A program made the translations under genes and the position numbers. From an uncultured Bacteroidota bacterium (GTDB lineage Bacteria; Bacteroidota; Bacteroidia; Chitinophagales; Chitinophagaceae), in the NCBI GenBank assembly GCA_903913355.1, contig CAIWKU010000268.1:1-8190 (forward strand): a DNA stretch of 8,190 nt. Direction: 5' to 3'. This document shows positions 6,661-8,190 of the stretch, one piece after another. The notes below the pieces were generated by a model, which was not told the origin of the DNA, made no database searches, and saw only the letters and a list, made by a program, of their open reading frames with translations. How positions within the stretch are numbered: the stretch's first letter is position 1; each line of letters begins with the position of its first letter.

Positions 6661-6759
6661 GCATGATTGGAAGGGAAGTCTGTGTGAGATTATTTGAAGA
6701 ACCTGATATCTTTTTTGGTAGTTGCCTGTTTATTTCTGAATTTCCTTTACCCAAATACT

Positions 6760-8190
6760 ATGTTCATGAGAAAATTTCCCCTGTTTATTCTGTTTAGTAT
6801 CGCAGTATCTTATTTATCAGCCCAAACGGTTGATCTGTCAAAACAATTCAAAACCCTGAAGCCAAGGAATATCGGGCCTGCCGGAATGAGTGGCCGCGTT
6901 ACATCGATAGACGCTGTCTGGAGCATGCCCAATATCATTTACCTGGGTACCGCAAGCGGCGGTGTTTGGAAATCAGAAAATGGTGGTGCCAGTTGGACAC
7001 CTGTTTTTGATGAACAACCCATTCAAAATATCGGCTCTGTTGCCATTACCCAATCCAACCCCAGTGTTGTTTGGGTGGGAACCGGTGAAGGAAATCCAAG
7101 AAATTCGGTAAGTCTGGGAGAGGGAATTTATAAAACCCTCGATGGTGGTAAAACATGGAAATGCATGGGATTGCAAAAAACCCGTAATATCCATCGCATC
7201 ATCATTGATCCCAATAATCCTGATATTGTATATGTAGGTGTAATGGGTAATCCTTTTGCAGAACATGCAGAAAGAGGCGTATACAAAACAACCGATGGAG
7301 GCGAAACCTGGAAACTGATATTACATACCAATGATACAACCGGAGTAGGAGATATGGTGATGGATCCATCCAACCCCAATAAATTATTGGTAAACATGTA
7401 CCAGCACAAAAGAACACCTTGGAGCTTAAAAGGTGGAGGAAGTGGCAGTGGATTATATGTTACCTATGATGCAGGAAAGACCTTTAAAAAACTGGGAAAA
7501 GAGGATGGATTACCAGCAGGAGAATATGGCCGTATCGGCATCAGCATCAGTCGTACAGACCCTAACCGCATTTACGCAATGGTAGAAGCCACCAAAAATG
7601 GTTTATACCGCTCGGATGATGGCGGAGCCAAATGGGAATTGGTAAATAGTGATCCATCTGTAGTAACCAATCGCGCATTTTATTTTCAGGATATATCTGT
7701 TGATACCAAAAATGAAAACAGATTATATAGTATTAACCAAACGGTTACGGCAAGTGATGATGGCGGAAAAACCTTTAAAACCGTAATCCCTTACAGTGGT
7801 ATACACCCTGATCACCATGCCTGGTGGATTCATCCATTTGATGCCAATATGATTATTGACGGAAATGATGGCGGTATCGGTATTTCCAGAGACCGTGGTA
7901 AAACCTGGCAATTTGATGAAAAATTACCTGTTGGTCAGTTTTATCATATCAATGTAGATAATCAATTACCCTATAATGTTATGGGTGGGTTGCAGGACAA
8001 TGGTAGCTGGCATGGACCCTCTTATGTATGGATTCAGAGTGGTATCCGTAATGCGTACTGGAAAAGTACCAGTGGTGGCGACGGGTTTGATGTAATGCCT
8101 GATCCGGAAGACCCTAACTGGGTATATACCATGAGTCAGGGTGGTAGTGTTAGTCGCTATAATATGGCAACCGGCGAAGAATGGAATATC
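6760..8190 (+). CDS. Secreted VPS10/sortilin-like Asp-box beta-propeller protein (partial, 3' end outside window)
   Basis: The frame is open from ATG 6760 to the window end, giving 477 residues with no stop; the gene continues beyond. The N-terminus (MFMRKFPLFILFSIAVSYLSAQ) is a Sec signal peptide with likely cleavage near Ala20-Gln22; ATG 6766 (MRKF) is an equally good start. Seven Asp-box motifs (S/T-x-D/N-x-G-x-T/S-W/F) are visible at residues 72-79, 126-133, 177-184, 235-242, 285-292, 332-339 and 376-383, spaced 44-58 residues apart, each marking a blade of a BNR-type propeller. The opening RNIGPAGMSGRV and GTGEGNPRNS (107-116) are typical of the large VPS10-like proteins, about 1000 residues, often labelled glycosyl hydrolase in Bacteroidota. 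That label rests on the propeller fold; no sialidase catalytic set (Arg triad) is evident here, so an exported binding or protein-maturation role is as likely as hydrolysis. Confidence 0.9.
   Translation, partial: MFMRKFPLFILFSIAVSYLSAQTVDLSKQFKTLKPRNIGPAGMSGRVTSIDAVWSMPNIIYLGTASGGVWKSENGGASWTPVFDEQPIQNIGSVAITQSNPSVVWVGTGEGNPRNSVSLGEGIYKTLDGGKTWKCMGLQKTRNIHRIIIDPNNPDIVYVGVMGNPFAEHAERGVYKTTDGGETWKLILHTNDTTGVGDMVMDPSNPNKLLVNMYQHKRTPWSLKGGGSGSGLYVTYDAGKTFKKLGKEDGLPAGEYGRIGISISRTDPNRIYAMVEATKNGLYRSDDGGAKWELVNSDPSVVTNRAFYFQDISVDTKNENRLYSINQTVTASDDGGKTFKTVIPYSGIHPDHHAWWIHPFDANMIIDGNDGGIGISRDRGKTWQFDEKLPVGQFYHINVDNQLPYNVMGGLQDNGSWHGPSYVWIQSGIRNAYWKSTSGGDGFDVMPDPEDPNWVYTMSQGGSVSRYNMATGEEWNI

Noticed and set aside
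6707..6714. Possible -7 element (TATCTTTT) upstream of the propeller gene
   Set aside because: It has one mismatch to the consensus, and the nearest TTTG (6693-6696) is only 10 bases upstream, too close for a -33 box.
6407..6754. Minus-strand open frame of 115 codons across the msrB 3' end
   Set aside because: It is antisense to the conserved MsrB zinc and catalytic region and crosses the msrB terminator hairpin; its composition looks like a mirror of coding sequence.
7202..7417. Several minus-strand open frames within 6973-7911
   Set aside because: All are opposite the continuous Asp-box propeller frame, which shows seven regular motifs; they have no motifs of their own.

Overview
The window looks like chromosomal DNA from a member of the Bacteroidota, probably the Chitinophagaceae or a close relative. 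The reasons are moderate GC content, AT-rich leaders without Shine-Dalgarno sequences, good matches to the Bacteroidota -7 promoter element (TAnnTTTG) ahead of adk and paaZ, a short-form adenylate kinase, and a secreted Asp-box propeller protein of a kind common in that phylum. The genus is an inference from gene content; no marker gene settles it.

Layout, left to right. (1) Positions 2-978, plus strand: the 3' end of a SulP-type anion transporter (STAS domain) overlaps by 4 bases a type II beta-carbonic anhydrase, forming a transporter/carbonic anhydrase pair. (2) A perfect 32-bp palindrome at 996-1027 sits between convergent genes and probably ends transcription from both sides. (3) Positions 1030-5088, minus strand, in transcription order: a DinB-like/DUF1569 protein, the bifunctional ring-opening enzyme PaaZ of aerobic phenylacetate degradation, a crotonase-family enzyme, and an AlkA-like 3-methyladenine DNA glycosylase. 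The glycosylase is split by one in-frame TAG codon two residues after the catalytic Asp; the reading frame continues intact to a normal family C-terminus. (4) Positions 5206-5857, minus strand: adenylate kinase with its own promoter and rho-independent terminator, so it is a separate unit from the paaZ cluster. (5) Positions 6036-6660, plus strand: a methionine sulfoxide reductase B with a lipoprotein-type signal, followed by a GC-rich hairpin. (6) Positions 6760-8190, plus strand: the first 477 residues of a secreted sortilin/VPS10-like Asp-box beta-propeller protein that runs off the window.

Functionally this is mostly core metabolism and housekeeping: CO2/bicarbonate handling, one enzymatic step set of aromatic (phenylacetyl-CoA) catabolism, nucleotide balance, and envelope protein repair. 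No stretch of 300 bases or more lacks a gene. I found no mobile element, CRISPR array, tRNA or rRNA, and no convincing undescribed system. The observation most worth checking is the amber codon inside the otherwise intact DNA glycosylase gene.
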